NCBI GenBank assembly: GCA_018873245.2
Contig: JAEMBT020000003.1
Span: forward strand, 9,739,843 to 9,803,842
DNA length: 64,000 bases
Source: Archegozetes longisetosus
Lineage: Eukaryota > Arthropoda > Arachnida > Sarcoptiformes > Trhypochthoniidae
Reading direction: 5' to 3'
Shown here in pieces: positions 1 to 10,257 of this stretch. Both the position numbers and the translations under genes were made by a program. The notes under the pieces were generated by a model. The model searched no databases. It was not told the DNA's origin and saw only the letters and a list, made by a program, of their open reading frames with translations. Numbering within the stretch: position 1 is the stretch's first letter; the number at the start of each line of letters is the position of its first letter.

Positions 1-2153
1 AAATATTGATAAAACTATTAATAGGCCGAAAAATTCTTATGGATATCGAGAAGAAGCAAAAAGACTTATATATCACACGCCTATGGTTTGTATTATTTGT
101 TGCTTTTATTGTTTTCTTAATTATTTTTATACTTTATTTTTTCCTCAATTAAAGAACTAATGGTTTGTGTTAATTATCTATTGTTTGCAAGTGGGGTCTT
201 GAAGGAATTTATTTCTCAACATTTAATAAATGACTTGTCATTTTCTGTTAGATATATAATTAAATACCAATTTTATTCTGGTTAACTCGAAAAATAAATC
301 ATAGAATAGTTTTCATTTTCTAATTATCGAATATCTTTTATATAGTTCGTGAATCTAATGAAAAATTAACTAAAACTAATCAAAATCTTATAAATATTTG
401 ATCCGAAAAACAGATCGAAAGTGAGACACTGACCGAACACAGCAATCAAGTTCTTCACGTATCTTTCGCACACGACGGCTCAATGTTTAGTTCTTGCTCA
501 AGAGATGGTTTCGTAAAAGTCTGGTCAACAGAATCGGTGCCAACAAGAGTAAAATATTCAGCTGACATGAAATTCTATTCATGGAATTACACCCAATACT
601 CACAATTCAACGAGTCTGATAGTCTCCTACTAGTATCAGGTGTTCACTTTGGGGCGCATACTGCGAGCGGAGAGATAGCAGTCTTCAACATAGACAACAA
701 TTTCCAACTTCAATGTCGAGTACTTAACAAACCGTACGACATATTTGGGACGTGGTATACAGACGACTATCTGATATCAGGTCGACTTCACTTTTTGGGC
801 CATTTGGTTTCGTGTTCGGCCTTATGGCTAAACAAGGCCTGGCAAGAGAGCGAATCTGAGCGCAAACCAATTATCAAGCGAATGTTTAAGTTTTATAACA
901 AGAACGCAAGTTCAATACGTACTGTAATCGTTGCCAATTGTCTGTCGGAGCATAGTGAATTTCACGATAGTGCTGATAACGCGAATGGTAGTAAAAGTTG
1001 TAGTAAGATGACTAACGATTCGACTAGTTATGACATAAGTCAAAGAGGAAATCCATTTTCCTCTCAATTCCCGAGCACAAATCGTAGATTTAAAGCATTA
1101 CAGACACCTCCGAGTTACAGTCAACAGATTGACTATTATGGGGCCCAATCAAACGAGGCCTGTACTAACGAAAGTCCAATTAGATATAGCGCTGAATATA
1201 GATGTGAACAACAGACCAGTAGAAATAGAAAGCGTAGAGTCAATAGGGAATCTAGGAATAAGAGTAATGATACCGATTCTGGCAGTGATTTTGATGATCC
1301 ACCTCTTCCTTGGAATGAAGAATGGCTTAAATTGAGTGATGATGAACTCAATGATGATATCCCTAATGTTAGTAATGGACAGAAGTCAGTTAATGAGCAG
1401 AAATTATTAGATTCAAGGACGCCATCATCAGAAGAAGACTCGGACTCGAAATCGAATCGGATTTTATGCGAAAGTGATAAGTTGTTAGTCTTCACAGCCG
1501 GATCGCTCACTTATACACCGCATCAAATCGGTATCAAACGTATTAAGCCATTCAAGTTTGAAGAGTTTGTTACGGAAACAGCTTCTTTGAGTAAACGACT
1601 AGAACAAAGAAGGCAAGAACAAGAGAATCAAGGAATGGCTGCATCTCCCAATTGGCACGATGAACAATCAGTCTCTCATCTATTTGATCAAATCGATCAC
1701 GTAATCGATCTTAAGGGACATATTATTGGTATGGGCTTGAGTCCCGATCATAGATACCTTTATGTGAATTCCCGTTCGTGGCCTGAAAATGCCACTATTG
1801 ATAATCCATTACATCCGCCACCAATTGCTCAACAAATTGATATTCATGTTATAGATTTGGTCACCTTTAAAAGAGTCGGAAATATGCTTCGATCACATAA
1901 GGCCTACACTCCTAATGACGAATGCTTTTTCATATTTCTTGATGTCAGCGAACGGTTTGTGGCATCAGGTGCAGAAGATAAGCACGGGTACATTTGGGAC
2001 AGACATTATGGCAATTGCTTGGGAAAATTACCGCATAATGATATCGTGAATTCCGTTGCCTTTAATCCAGCTGATCCCGAAATGTTGGTTACAGCCAGTG
2101 ATGATTTTACGCTTAAGATTTGGAGATCGAAGTCTAAAATGAAGCTATTATGA
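1..2153 (+). CDS. FBXW5: F-box/WD repeat protein 5 (FBXW5), 5'-truncated, two exons visible
   Basis: Substrate-receptor subunit of an SCF/CUL4-type ubiquitin ligase in the known family. Two exons are visible. The first, 1-85, encodes a stretch containing YREEAKRLIYHTP that matches human SWYEEFQRLYDTVP. The second is 414-2153; acceptor AACAG ends at 413, and donor G|GTTTGT follows 85. The second exon opens with the WD-repeat start ESETLTEH.NQVLHVSF and continues past the ATG at 483, which is therefore internal and not the start. Family hallmarks include FYSWNYTQYSQFN, LVSGVHFGAHTASGEIAV, NKPYDIFG, HIIGMGLSPDHRYLYVNSR, AYTPNDECFFIFLDVS, ASGAEDKHGYIWDRHYG and a last repeat ending TASDDFTLKIWRS. 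The F-box exon lies left of the window. An acidic, Ser- and Arg-rich linker (about 1090-1480) makes it longer than human FBXW5 over the same span. A poly(A) signal AATAAA occurs near 2520. Confidence 0.92.
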
Positions 2154-3431
2154 TATATGTAATAAGAATTTATGCAGAAATACGATTCAATAATAAGAAA
2201 ATATTTTCAACAATAGGCTGCTATCTAATAGTCAGAATGTATTAACATGTTATATATTCGGCTTATATTTTGTTCAGAGAGTCAATTTGTTATCGCAGTA
2301 TTTCTTGTTATTAATGCTAAGTTTAGCCCAAACTATAAATATATTTTTGTCTGAAAGTTTGATTTTTAGAGTTTTCTATTGTGTATATACTCGGAATAAT
2401 CAAAGTTTAGGTACTATTTATAATTATTTAAACTGAATCATTAGCTTTGTATTATCGACTTGAATTTATTTAACAAAGTTTGAGTTGTATATCATTTTTT
2501 TAATTCTTAGAAAAATTTCAAATAAAAGCTCGTATGTTTCATGTTTAACTTATTATCTAATTTTCCTTTTCAAACATTTCGAAGCCTATGTTTTCTAGTT
2601 TCTCAAGTCACACTTTTCTTAATTGATATTGAGTTTGAGAAAAAGATATTTATTCTTCTTAGACAAAAAATTTGTGAATTTGAAATCATAAAATAATAGC
2701 TGTGAATGCCTCTGCCTCTGTACTATAATTCTTAAGGATTTAAGCAAAAGAATAGTTGAACTAATTTGATAAGAATCGATAGATTTAAGAGATCCTCAAA
2801 CAGAAACTTTCGAAAACTTTCAAATTGAGAAATGTTCGTATATTGACAAAGACATTGAAAAAACTTGATTTTAACCTTGTCCGAATAATTCAATAAAATT
2901 ATTCGACCTTATCGTAGATCATGTCTGCCTTGAAGCGAAAAAACTTGTGACAACATTACTGAATGGATAAAAGCACATGAATGACAATTTTATTTGACAG
3001 TTAGATTGATATTGAGCGTAAAATATGCAAAGAAACCTGTAGAGCAGGAACTTTGTTCACAAGCATTACAGTAAACAATTAACACCTCTTAAAGAGAAAT
3101 CAAATTTGTTAACAAACGATGAGAAAAAACTTTCGACACCTAATTCTTTGGTGTCATTATTAACCATTCGAGCTTTTCAAGTAAAGTAAGATAAAATTCA
3201 ATTGTTTCGTTTCACACTGAAATCTGACACCAAACGTTCAAATTGAATAGAATATCAAATAACCACAAAGAACATTAAGATAAAGGAATGTAAACAAAAC
3301 TGATTGTTAAGCTGAACTTAAAGCTTATACAAAGCTTGAAACTTTGTGTAAGATTATACAAATTTTGACTTTTTGAGTGACAGTACGGTGACATCCATGG
3401 TTTTTAAAGCGTGACTAACACCTTTAGATAG
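2154..3431. other. AT-rich intergenic spacer
   Basis: No ORF, repeat or RNA gene recognised. It holds the 3' end of FBXW5 and the upstream region of the next gene. Confidence 0.6.
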
Positions 3432-3439
3432 TATATAAA
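3432..3439 (+). promoter_or_regulatory. TATA box of the proline-rich peptide gene
   Basis: TATATAAA lies 112 bp before the ATG at 3551. That leaves room for a start of transcription near 3465 and a 5' UTR of about 85 nt. The alternative in-frame ATG at 3443 would lie only 4 bp after the box, which argues against it. Confidence 0.55.
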
Positions 3440-3550
3440 GCCATGCAAATATTTGAGATCCCCTTTAAAAAACCAATGATCTCAAGAAAAAGTTACCAAC
3501 AGCTTAAAAAAATCCCAATTAGTCTGTACAAAGAGAAGATATTTATCGAA

Positions 3551-4121
3551 ATGATCAACTTTATTAAAATTTTCACTATTTTGATAGCTATAGCTCTGAT
3601 TGTTATAATAATTATAAATATTTGTGAATCAGCAAAACGTGATTTTCAATTAAGAGATATACTAAATTTGTTCCAGAAAGATCAAAATCAGAATAAAAGC
3701 AAAAATAACGAAGTCGTAGTTATTGATGGCAAAAAGCGTCAGGATCATAATATTTTTCATAGAGGGCCGCAATTAGTACCAATTGCTATGCCAGTAAGTC
3801 ATTAATTTTCACTTACATTTTTACATTCATATTAAGTGCTTCTTAAATGAAAACATTTTAAGGTCAATGGATTTGAATCTCCTTCTAGAAGTAAAAAAAT
3901 TTTTGATTTAACAGATGTACCCGCCGATTCCAGTTCCATATCCACCACTGCCACTACCACCGCCACCACCGCCTATGATGATGCACAGATTTCCACCACC
4001 GATGATGATGCATCAACCAATTTTCAGGCATATTCCAGCTCCTGTACCTGAACCCATTCTCTTTCCGATTCATATTGAAAAAGAAGTTCATCCTCCTCCT
4101 CAGGATTTTCCAAGAACGTAA
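3551..4121 (+). CDS. secreted or membrane-anchored proline-rich peptide, two exons
   Basis: Not recognised as a named family. Exon 1 is 3551-3793 (81 codons, phase 0), with donor CCA|GTAAGT. Exon 2 is 3915-4121, after acceptor TTTAACAG. I chose the ATG at 3551 because it follows the TATA box at a usual distance and starts a hydrophobic leader (MINFIKIFTILIAIALIVII) ending near CESA. The mature part is basic, then strongly Pro/Met/His-rich in exon 2, with runs such as PPLPLPPPPPPMMMHRF and PPPMMMHQP. The reading frame could be extended upstream to 3443. The stop at 4119-4121 overlaps a possible donor (AAC|GTAAGA), so a third exon cannot be excluded. Low-complexity Pro/His sequence suggests a structural or salivary secretion, which is inference. 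Confidence 0.6.
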
Positions 4122-6215
4122 GAAAATATTTTGAGTTTAAATATATTGAAGTATGTTGTGCTTTCTACAAAGCCAAAGACAATATTGACTGACATTTTTC
4201 AAATCCAACAAAATAGTTCTAACAAAATATTTTATAAATAGCTAAGATCTAATCAATGTATTTATAAATTGGAGATTATTTCATTTGAAAGAGAACATCA
4301 ACGATAACTTATTTATCGAATTCACTTGAGATCCTGTCTCGAATTCTCACGAATTCGAAAACTGTTTTGTAGTAAGAAAGCATCATAATTAGAAATTTCA
4401 AACGTCACTCTTTAACATTGCATTCAAATTGAGTTCCGGACTGCATTCGTAAGAGATTGAAAAATAGCAATATTTTAGCATCTTGAAACTCATTTAGCAA
4501 TACCTTCGCGATCGATTAATAATTAGTATTCATGAAATTTGTCGTTAATGCATTGCAAAAATTGCAATACTTACAAAAAATACTTTATTAAAGAATATAT
4601 CAATAAGTTTGCAGACAAATGATTTGATTATAAAAAGTTATTTATCTCGAAGTAAATTAAAAGATACGTAAAAATTTATTACTTTTAAACTTCAAAAATT
4701 TAAAATAAACTAATGAAGTTTTAGATTAAAAATAATTAAAAGTGATTGCGATTGTCTTAAAACAAGACTTTGATTGTGATTAACATTCACATCATCAAAA
4801 TGGCTTCAACACTTATTTAAGAAATAAAAGTGATGCGTTCCAAAAAGATATCATCACTTAATAATATAGAAACCTAAAAGTTCTCAAACTAAGAATTACA
4901 AACACTAATCGATACTCTAAGCTCTAATTATATCAAACTTTGGTACGTTAAATAAAGAAATAACAAATCAATTAAAGCAAACCTTATGGGCAAATGTAAA
5001 AAATGCTGTAAGTTATTCAACAAATATTCGGCCATTTGTGGGACAACTTCACATTCGATTAGAGAGAATATAATCTAAAACATATTAAACTTTCGAACTA
5101 ATTTTAAATTTTGAATTTTATTAACTCTATTCTTAATTATAACATACCATATAATCGGAGTAATGAAACTTATAATGTGTTTAAGGATTCCAGACGTTTA
5201 CAAGTGCTTTGGATCTATTGTAAAATCTGTAATGCATTACAATAGAAAAAAAGTTTCATGAATACAGTTTTGATTAGCAATCGAAAAATAGTAATGACTT
5301 GCTTGCAATCGCCTAATTAAAAAATTGCAAATAGTATATTGCACTCTTTTGTAATAATATCATTTTCACAAAGCTTCCAGAATGCAATCCCTGGTTTACA
5401 TAACATAGATTTTCAAGAATTTGCAATATTATTATCTCAAAGTTTGACAACTCCTTATCACTTCTAATAAATATAAACGAATGTGAATCAAGAGAAAGCA
5501 ATATAAAGATAAATCTGAGCTCAAACTTTGAAGCAACAATATTAAAGATTCTGCAAAATCTTTTGGTTTTGTAAACCAAAATTCAATTTGAATACAATAT
5601 GAAAAAGAGCGCATTTCAAGTTTAGAATTGTGATACTCTGTTCTTAGATAATAGTCTTGAGATTCGTGCGAACTCAATACGAGTTTTCATTTATATTGAA
5701 GTAAGAAATACCGACAAAGTTATTAATGTCGTTGAGACATAAGTGAACAAAAAGCTTTTCATCTATTTTTTACATGAAAATAAGCCTCAATCCAAAGGTT
5801 CTTTGAATGAATTGAGGTGTCATTCATTGAAGTGTAAGCTTTTGAAGTATAATAAATGAATTTTTACTTTGGCTTAAATGAAAAGCTGATCGATAGCTAT
5901 ATACAAACAAATGTCTACATTTAATTACAATTTTAATGCTTAAAAAGTCGAATAACTACTACTTAAATATAGTGTTAGTATTCATAGAAGTTTTAAACGA
6001 CTACTTTACACATAAAATAGTAGTTTCTTTGAAAAGTAGTTTAACCTCAAAAAAGTAATAATAAGACCTGACAAAGATCTGTCATTATATGATCAGAACT
6101 GAATATGGATTAGATTTTGAATAGCAAACAATTGAATAAATTGTATCTAAAACCTAGTGATTTAACTAAGTTCAATGTAACACTTTATAAGTCTTAAAAG
6201 TGATATTAAAAATAA
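4122..6215. other. AT-rich spacer; duplication copy A starts inside it
   Basis: No coding sequence supported. From about 4271 the sequence is repeated at 41153 onward. About 4535-5055 is missing from copy B, whose matching junction is near 41420. Short antisense ORFs here recur in both copies but look like shadows: AT-rich and without introns or family motifs. Confidence 0.55.
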
Positions 6216-6284
6216 GTCTTCGTTTACCAAAGAGTGCATCTGAACGCTCATTCTTATGGCGATATCGATGACACAGATTTAAAT

Positions 6285-6626
6285 ATGGAAATCGACACTA
6301 ATGAACACGAAGATAATAGCCATGACTGGCGTAAAAGTGAATGGCATAAGAACTATAAGTATAAAGAGCACAAAATTCAGGCTAATTACGATAATAGCAA
6401 ACAGAATGGAAATTATGACAAATTTGAAGAACTTTTAAAACATTTGAAAGATCATGAACAAATCAAAGATAATGAACTAAAGAAAATGGATTCCGATGAA
6501 ATTCCTTCGTCTTCTGTCAAAATTAAAATCAATAGTTCGAAAGATAGCTTACCTGATGAGCAAATGATCGATTTGTTTGAAGATGAGTGGACTTTCAAAG
6601 ATCTAGACCTCTGGTTTGTTGGATAG
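6285..6626 (+). CDS. small acidic hydrophilic protein, unknown
   Basis: Not recognised. The first in-frame ATG is at 6285 and gives 113 residues. The frame is open back to 6216 without an ATG, and AAAG at about 6229-6232 could be a splice acceptor, so a leader exon may lie upstream. The sequence is rich in D, E, K, N and H with no predicted membrane segment; motifs seen include EHEDNSHDWRKSEWHKNYKY and LLKHLKDHEQ. It ends with DEWTFKDLDLWFVG. The block 6115-6875 that holds it is absent from copy B (junction near 42482), so the gene is either lost there or gained here. It lies between other small genes, perhaps part of a secreted-peptide cluster. Confidence 0.45.
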   Translation: MEIDTNEHEDNSHDWRKSEWHKNYKYKEHKIQANYDNSKQNGNYDKFEELLKHLKDHEQIKDNELKKMDSDEIPSSSVKIKINSSKDSLPDEQMIDLFEDEWTFKDLDLWFVG

Positions 6627-7274
6627 TTGTGTAATTATTATATGTTTTAGATCTGTTTTAGAGTTTATTGTTCAAAATTAATATCGAAATTTATCTTTAT
6701 TTTTATACCTATCACTGCATGAAACTTGCGTCAACTTTTGTAAAATTGTAATATTTATTATATTTGTCTGCGTAAAAAACTACAAATCGTGAAAAGATGT
6801 GAGATGAAGAAAACTCAACAACTATTTAATTGACTTTTAGATCCTTCAAGAGATTGTAGTAAATTATAATCTATAGAATTTCTAAGTTTATCTAATGCAC
6901 TTCTAGAAAACTAGTTCACTATTTTTAATTCAATTGTATAAAAATAAGAAAATTTAGTTAGATTAAAACACTTGAAATTATATACTGAAAAATTTTTATG
7001 TGGTCATATCTGTATTCTGAACGACATAATACTAAAGAATTAGTTAATTATTTTTAACTTTCAATTATTTGAGTGAACGAAAATAGATTTTACAGATAAG
7101 ATAACAAAACTCATTATTGCAGTTAATGAGTTAACTCATTTAAGTAAAGCTTTTGAAGCAACAAATAGTATGAAATAAAAGTGTACTAATTACTAAAAGA
7201 TATAGTATTTACTGAGTGCAAGTTGTCAACTACAAACTAAAGCCTATTGTTCAGAGTTTTTCAAGTAGTCAAAC
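6627..7274. other. AT-rich spacer
   Basis: No gene seen. From about 6875 on it matches copy B from 42482 and includes the presumed promoter of the secreted 120-residue protein. The promoter region is nearly identical in both copies. Confidence 0.5.
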
Positions 7275-7638
7275 ATGAGTCAAATTGTTTCTTATGTCTT
7301 AATTATTGGATTTTGTGTGTTTACTATTGCAAACGCTTCGAATCTTAGACATGGATTGGACACAATTGATCAAAATGATGATAAGTATGAACAGAACATT
7401 TTGATTCAAATTGTTTCACATTTCTGTCCGAATGCTTTTTAGTGAAGATCACAATTTGGAAGCTGTTAAAGATGTGCAACTACTTTTTAAACCTGTATTA
7501 AATAATACGACAAAGTTTGATACAAATAAATTTATGGAACAATTACAACAATTTGAACAAATAAACGATGAGCATGAAGAAAAAATGGCACAACTGGAAG
7601 ATTCTTATAATAATGACGAATACGATCTGAATGTTTAA
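7275..7638 (+). pseudogene. frameshifted copy of a small secreted protein gene (copy A)
   Basis: Near-identical to the intact gene at 42880-43242. It starts with the same hydrophobic leader (MSQIVSYVLIIGFCVF). One extra T in the run at 7436-7440 (five T here, four in copy B) makes TAG directly after ...CPNAF. The second half remains open in the next frame to TAA at 7636-7638. The shared poly(A) signal AATAAA is at 7748-7753. Either a young null allele or paralogue, or a homopolymer sequencing error. Confidence 0.75.
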
Positions 7639-8227
7639 CTTCTGTGTAGCTTTTCTTAATTATAATCTTACTAAAAAATGATTAACACTATCTCAAGCTC
7701 TATTGTTATCGAGCGTTATATTTCTTAGGGTTTTGCTCTAAGGTATTAATAAAGTGATTACATGTCGAACGAGATAGTAATACGAGATTCTGGAGTTGTT
7801 TCATATTTATCAAAATTGCGGATTACGTTCACTAATATTTTCTAAGTTAAGTAATCGGTAGTGCTTAAAATCACTGACTCTATTCGTGATCTCTCCAGGC
7901 ATTGCAGTAGTACGAGCTCACATTTTGAAGCAGGTTTTAGTTAAATTTCTAATTATATTGACTTTTAATACTATTAAGCCTTTACTTTGATTATTAGTTA
8001 AACAATTTTTCGAACTCAAGTCATAAGTGCTTAAACTTGAATAAAAAGGTTTTAGTAAAGTGCTCATATTGCAAGAGTACTGAGGGGAGAAAAAGCATAA
8101 ATTAAGCCAAAAATCTTATATCAGAAAAAATCTGGAGAAAAACTTGAATCTGGAGTCCGTTACCGAAAATTTGAGACATAATTGAGTTGAATAACAAACT
8201 GAATATAGTGTGTATCTGTTGGCAGAA
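7639..8227. other. 3' UTR and spacer
   Basis: Contains the AATAAA at 7748. Copy B has about 230 bp extra at 43735-43960 relative to position about 8120 here. Nothing else recognised. Confidence 0.5.
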
Positions 8228-8401
8228 ATGTCTTTAGCTATTCGTAAATGTCTTTATGGCTCAAACAGTAGTGACAAACGAAAGAAATGCAAAAATGTTC
8301 AAATAAAAAATGATCACAAGAAACGAGTGTTGAAAATTTTGACCCGAAATATACGAAAGTTTAAGCAAACACTTCAACGGCAAATAGAGACCAAACAATA
8401 G
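8228..8401 (+). CDS. very basic 57-residue ORF, doubtful
   Basis: An ATG at 8228 opens 57 codons rich in Lys and Arg (SSDKRKKCKNVQIKNDHKKR, ILTRNIRKFKQTLQRQ). No family recognised. The copy at 44040 has two compensating 1-nt indels that keep it open, then a further deletion that changes the C-terminus. This weak conservation of frame is the only sign that it might be coding. It could be chance. Confidence 0.25.
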   Translation: MSLAIRKCLYGSNSSDKRKKCKNVQIKNDHKKRVLKILTRNIRKFKQTLQRQIETKQ

Positions 8402-8553
8402 CAACAATTCGATAAGAGCTCCAATTAATTGAGTAATATATTTGAGAAGAAATTAAAGATATTATCACAAATTTCAACTCAGAACTGTTTTGGACAAGTA
8501 CTTTATTGACTGATCGATACAATAACCCATACATTTTCTTAAATAATTATGAG

Positions 8554-9205
8554 TAGTGTTAGACATCATCTCAGCTTGAGCTGAGCTTGAGCTGAGTTGA
8601 GCTGAGTTGAGCTGCAGCTCGGCTCAGATCAGCTCAATGGGTAATAGTTTATAGAACTTATTAGAGTTTACTATTTTTAAACGATTCATCCAAATAGAAA
8701 TTTGATACTTTCAACGTAAAACCTATAAGTGATACGCTGTATAGTCTAATGGCGTTTAGTTTAACTTAAATGCTTTGTAATAATAGCCCATAGAAGACGA
8801 TTCTAAAATGTTTTAACTTTAAGATAGTGTTAAATATTCAATAATTTATTTCAGAAGATGTTTAGTGTATTTAAATTCAATGCTCAAGTACTCTAATTCG
8901 GAATAAATATTAGTTTAATGATCTGATGTTTTAATTATCCATAATGTTAGACAACAAGATATTGAATTCTAGATCATTTAAAACTCAGACTAAATTTCTT
9001 ATTTTGTAACAAATTTCCAGTATTTCTAATAAATATTGAAAAATTTCGGGGAAAATTTGGACTTATTAATTAGATTAGATCAGTCTGGTTCATAGCTCAG
9101 CCCAGCTCAAATCAGATCAGCTCAACTCAATAGCAGCTCAGCTCAGATCAGTTCAGCTCACAGCTCAGCTCAAGCTCAGGGTAACTTAGCTGATGTCTAT
9201 CACTA
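8554..9205. mobile_element. non-autonomous hAT element (MITE) with AGCTGAG subterminal arrays
   Basis: 652 bp. Ends TAGTGTTAGACATCA and, in reverse complement, TAGTGATAGACATCA. Flanked by an 8-bp target duplication, ATTATGAG (8546-8553) and ATTGTGAG (9206-9213). Copy B has the empty site ATTATGAG once, near 44356. TAGTG-type ends and 8-bp duplications are typical of hAT elements. Just inside each end lie arrays of AGCTGAG/AGCTCAG words (8577-8636 and 9088-9180), likely transposase-binding repeats. No coding capacity. Confidence 0.85.
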
Positions 9206-9213
9206 ATTGTGAG

Positions 9214-10257
9214 TTTGAGATGAAGAACAAAAATCTTATATTTAAAAGAATATTATATATAAAACAATCAAATAATAGTAAGATTTTTGAGGCTGAGATC
9301 ATTTTTTGAATAATCAGAAGAGAGAAGTGGTGTAAGACATTAAGACTTGATAAGAAAAAATAAAAAAATTGTTTCAATTGCTGAGAAATGTATTGTTCAC
9401 AATTCAGAAAATAAGTCATGACCACATTAGGTTCGATGACTCCGTGTCTTCGTATATTTTGGATCTAATTCGAAGATAATCATGTCTTATATATAGATGG
9501 AATATGGAGATCAGAGAACAGTCGAAATATTTGAATATTTTTTTTGAAGAAGAGCTTTAGGTTTTAGATTATAGATATAAGAAGTATAGAAGACTACTTT
9601 TAAATTGAAAGGTAATTCCAATGACTCAAAGATTAGAACTAATCCTGCTTTCTACTTTAATATTCTTATCAAACTTTTAGCTTTATTTCAGTACAGATTG
9701 ATGTGAATGAGAGTTAGTACTAATAATTATTTGTATAGTATGTAAATTGTTAATATGTTGTTTATTGTAGTTAAAATCTGAATACTTCTAGCGACGAGAC
9801 TCATCAACACCTGAAGATATTAGTCGATGGGTGCTTCTCTCTAATGCTTAGGAAATTAAATTGTGTATATCTCATACAATCACATTATAAGACATTATTT
9901 TAAATTTGATTAAAATAAGTTACAACTTTCTTAATGCACTCAAATTTTTTATTCTATTCTCAATTTAGTGTAATTCTTATTGTGAAGACATACTCCAGAG
10001 TGTTCTTATATCTTTATTACAACTATGTATTGGCTGTATTTAGTACAGCCCATAATGACTGCCAGTTATATAAATTATATGAATTTCAATTTTAAAGTTA
10101 ATGAACTCAAAATGAAAAGAGTCCGGAGTCCACTTGTTATGAACAACAAATCAATCTCGTTTTTATTTGAAAAATAGGTCATTTCTACTCAAAAAAGTTT
10201 TCTGTTACTCAAAAATGGTTTAGATGTTGATCCGAACTTCATCTAATTAAGGGAATC
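9214..10257. other. spacer upstream of lipase A
   Basis: Matches copy B in two pieces (44360-44950 and 47228-49168). At about 9812 copy A has some 50 bp where copy B has about 2.3 kb. At 10027 (ATGTATTGG) it shows the empty site of the Tc1 element in copy B. No gene seen. Confidence 0.6.

Noticed and set aside
483..485. ATG at 483 as the start of FBXW5
   Set aside because: The frame is open upstream to a good splice acceptor at 413 and the upstream residues match the family. The ATG is internal.
5313..5677. Antisense ORFs of 81-88 codons, repeated at 41548-42049
   Set aside because: They recur only because the DNA is duplicated. The frames overlap each other, start at different codons in the two copies and show no family motif or splice structure.
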